Under the pieces are notes generated by a model. The model did not search any database and was not told the origin of the DNA. It worked only from the letters and a program-made list of their open reading frames with translations. DNA of 7,272 nt from JAGVSR01 sp046074825 (GTDB taxonomy: Bacteria; Pseudomonadota; Alphaproteobacteria; Rhizobiales; Hyphomicrobiaceae): positions 1-7,272 of the forward strand of contig JBJTOZ010000029.1 in NCBI GenBank assembly GCA_046074825.1, written 5' to 3'. Below are positions 5,569 to 7,272 of the stretch, piece after piece. The first letter of the stretch is position 1, and the number at the start of each line of letters is the position of its first letter. A program made the position numbers and the translations under genes.

Positions 5569-6474
5569 TTAGTTTAGGCCTGTTAGATTTTTAGCCATTG
5601 TGTAAGCATGACGGAAGTCTAGAGCCAAAGGCTTATCTGAAGCAATCATCTGCTTAAAAAGACCGCTCTCGCATTTATATTTTATATCTCCAATAGCTAG
5701 AGGTCCAACTCCAAGTGCAGCGCATCCAGGAAGTTGTTGTCCATTCATAAAAAGATCCATCCCTTCAACCCCTGGTGGAGGGACCGCGTTCACATCTGCA
5801 ATCACTTGAAGTTTTTTAGCCAATTGTTTGTGTTCTTTCGAAACAACCTGTACGCCTGCTGCGGCAGCCGCAAATATCACTTCTGCATTGGCAATAACAT
5901 CGCGCTTTTGAGCATCGGTTTCTCCATTGACTGGTGTGAGATCGACCCCAAATCGATCTTTTGAAAGTTTGGCACTTTTAATCACACGATCAACGCCGCG
6001 GTGTGCAACCAATTGAACATCTGCACCTTCAAGAGCCGAAATTATGGAGGATGCGAAACCTACAACACCTGTTGCTCCAAAAACTGCAACTTTAGTACCC
6101 TTCCATGAGCGATTAAATTTGGTCTTGAGCAATTTCTCCACGCAGGCGACCATCGCTGCCGCAGTGGTAAAGGAGCCTGCAGGGTCTGCAAAAATTGAAC
6201 ATTCAAAAGGAGGTACCATAGCTTTTTTTGCAGCCTCTATCATATCCAAAGCCATGATGGCATCTTTGCCGCCAACAAAAAATCCTGTCCTTACACCATA
6301 ATTTGGCGGCCTCGAAAAAATGGCATCTTGTATGAGTGGCGTGACATCAGAAAGGTCAACATTCGTGTAAGGCACAATCACCTTGTAGCCGGCATCCGTT
6401 GCCATATTGACGTCAAAAGGGCTGACGTGTTTGCGCGGATCAAGCATATGCAAAATAGGTGTTGCGTCACTCAT
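5569..6474 (-). CDS. mtdB: NAD(P)-dependent methylene-H4MPT dehydrogenase (MtdB)
   Basis: MtdB oxidises 5,10-methylene-H4MPT to methenyl-H4MPT with NAD or NADP, between Fae and Mch. The 301-residue protein begins with the MtdB-type segment PILHMLDPRKHVSPFDVNMA (6-25), then VPYTNVDL, DAIFSR (50-55), FFVGGKDAIMALDMIEAA (65-82), VPPFECSIFADPAGSFTTAA (87-106). The dinucleotide-binding loop VFGATGVVG (131-139) and AHRG (157-160) follow, and DVNAVPPPGVEG lies in the C-terminal half. The LDPRKH...SPFDVNMA start separates it from MtdA, which has a different N-terminus and acts also on tetrahydrofolate. The start is ATG at 6474, preceded by GGGAGA 7 bases upstream. An upstream TTG at 6489 overlaps that site and is rejected. 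It follows beta-RFAP synthase by 51 bases, probably as one transcript. Confidence 0.95.
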   Translation of the reverse strand: MSDATPILHMLDPRKHVSPFDVNMATDAGYKVIVPYTNVDLSDVTPLIQDAIFSRPPNYGVRTGFFVGGKDAIMALDMIEAAKKAMVPPFECSIFADPAGSFTTAAAMVACVEKLLKTKFNRSWKGTKVAVFGATGVVGFASSIISALEGADVQLVAHRGVDRVIKSAKLSKDRFGVDLTPVNGETDAQKRDVIANAEVIFAAAAAGVQVVSKEHKQLAKKLQVIADVNAVPPPGVEGMDLFMNGQQLPGCAALGVGPLAIGDIKYKCESGLFKQMIASDKPLALDFRHAYTMAKNLTGLN

Positions 6475-6481
6475 TTTTCGT

Positions 6482-6487
6482 TCTCCC
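6482..6487 (-). promoter_or_regulatory. Ribosome binding site of mtdB
   Basis: GGGAGA on the minus strand lies 7 bases before ATG at 6474. It excludes the TTG at 6489 as start because that codon would overlap the site. Confidence 0.75.
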
Positions 6488-6525
6488 AATATCTTTATCT
6501 TTCTTAATAGATGTGCTTTTTACCT

Positions 6526-7272
6526 TTATAGCAATTCTACAGTTGCCCCTGTATTTCGCCCTCTCACAATTTTCAATTCTAATCCAAGTGATTTAGCCTC
6601 TTCTTTTACCAATGAACAGAGGTCATCAGCCTGTGCGTCATTTGCGACGAACACAAATCCCGTGGGTCCCCAAGAAGTTTGTCCAAGACCTGTTCCTCCA
6701 TGTTCGCCAAGCTTCTTGACAATCTTGCCAACCGCGAGGCTAGACCATGGCGTTCCACCTTGTGCAGAGGAAAAATGATCGCCGACTAGAGATTGAATTT
6801 CGCTCAGGGCTGAACCAAAGTTATGAAGATCCTGTTCAACGACGGAAGGTAATAATTTCATCAGTGTTAGACGACAAAGATGTCCAGAAGTTTTATCGGA
6901 ATAAGGAGGCAAAATGCGAAAGGCTTTTTTTTCTTGCTCTCCGTGTACGCCACTTCTGTTGGGATCTAAAACTAAAATTATTCTCCACGTTTCAGGAAAG
7001 GGTAGGCGAACGATGGTTGGGGGAGCTTTGTCTAAAACCCCGCGTCCTCCATCTATCACAAAGCCCCCCTCTTTAAAGGAGGTGATTCCGATCCCAGACC
7101 GCTCTCCTCGATCCACCGTTTCAGCATAAGGGATAGCATTTTTATTGTTGCGCGAAAGATTAAGGACGGCCGCTGAGATAGCAAGGGCAAGTTGCGTGCC
7201 TGAACCAAGACCGGCATGGGCAGGGATGGCCTCTTTTATTTCAACCTTATAAGCCTCTGTTGGAGAATGGTG
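6526..7272 (-). CDS. mptG: Beta-ribofuranosylaminobenzene 5'-phosphate synthase (orf4 type), N-terminus missing
   Basis: The enzyme joins phosphoribosyl pyrophosphate with a 4-aminobenzoate or 4-hydroxybenzoate acceptor, releasing CO2 and pyrophosphate, in the first committed step of the H4MPT side chain. The frame is open to the window edge; 248 residues are visible and about 75-90 N-terminal residues are expected outside. The GHMP-kinase-like phosphate-binding motif PAHAGLGSGTQLALA is at residues 17-31 of the fragment. RGERSGIGITSFKEGGFVIDGG and DKAPPTIVRLPFPETWRIILVLD follow as in the family. Further on are QGGTPWSS and GLGQTSWGPTGFVFV, the latter the conserved C-terminal glycine-rich segment. 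The GTG at 7116 is internal, not the start. It is the most upstream visible gene of the minus-strand cluster. The symbol follows archaeal usage; in Methylobacterium it is called orf4. Confidence 0.93.
   Translation of the reverse strand, partial: HHSPTEAYKVEIKEAIPAHAGLGSGTQLALAISAAVLNLSRNNKNAIPYAETVDRGERSGIGITSFKEGGFVIDGGRGVLDKAPPTIVRLPFPETWRIILVLDPNRSGVHGEQEKKAFRILPPYSDKTSGHLCRLTLMKLLPSVVEQDLHNFGSALSEIQSLVGDHFSSAQGGTPWSSLAVGKIVKKLGEHGGTGLGQTSWGPTGFVFVANDAQADDLCSLVKEEAKSLGLELKIVRGRNTGATVELL

Noticed and set aside
7075..7086. AAAGGAGGTGAT, an exact match to the anti-Shine-Dalgarno complement (minus strand looks like a 16S rRNA 3' end)
   Set aside because: It falls within the conserved GITSFKE segment of beta-RFAP synthase; no rRNA sequence surrounds it and no start codon follows at the right distance.

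Overview
This window holds most of a bacterial tetrahydromethanopterin (H4MPT)-linked one-carbon cluster, the pathway that oxidises formaldehyde in methylotrophic bacteria. Base composition is by eye about 42-45% G+C. The MtdB-type dehydrogenase and the gene set point to a methylotrophic or C1-oxidising bacterium, most likely proteobacterial, rather than a methanogenic archaeon. The species cannot be named from the sequence.

Layout. At the left edge, on the plus strand, is the C-terminal half of a HisA/HisF-like TIM-barrel protein (2-397). It ends in a hairpin plus T-tract that can serve as a terminator in both directions. All other genes lie on the minus strand and read right to left: beta-RFAP synthase (orf4 of Methylobacterium; N-terminus cut by the window edge), mtdB, an ATP-grasp protein (orf17 type), mch, a RimK-like ATP-grasp protein (orf7 type), a CitG/MdcB-like protein (orf5 type), and fae. 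orf17-mch and orf7-orf5 overlap, so orf17-mch-orf7-orf5 looks like one translationally coupled unit. mtdB follows beta-RFAP synthase after 51 bases. A 148-base gap separates mtdB from orf17. fae sits apart behind a 337-base non-coding stretch, so it is likely to have its own promoter.

How the genes work together. Fae condenses formaldehyde with H4MPT to methylene-H4MPT, MtdB oxidises it to methenyl-H4MPT, and Mch hydrolyses that to formyl-H4MPT. The formyltransferase/hydrolase complex (Fhc) that would finish the route is not in the window. Beta-RFAP synthase makes the first committed intermediate of the H4MPT side chain. The orf5, orf7, orf17 and HisA-like products are conserved companions of the pathway and probably act in making H4MPT or a related cofactor, but their reactions cannot be read from the sequence.

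The least explained part is the non-coding region upstream of fae. It has a candidate promoter, a short direct repeat occurring twice about six helical turns apart, and two strong overlapping inverted repeats beside the fae ribosome binding site. Their order would allow alternative hairpins or a pseudoknot.
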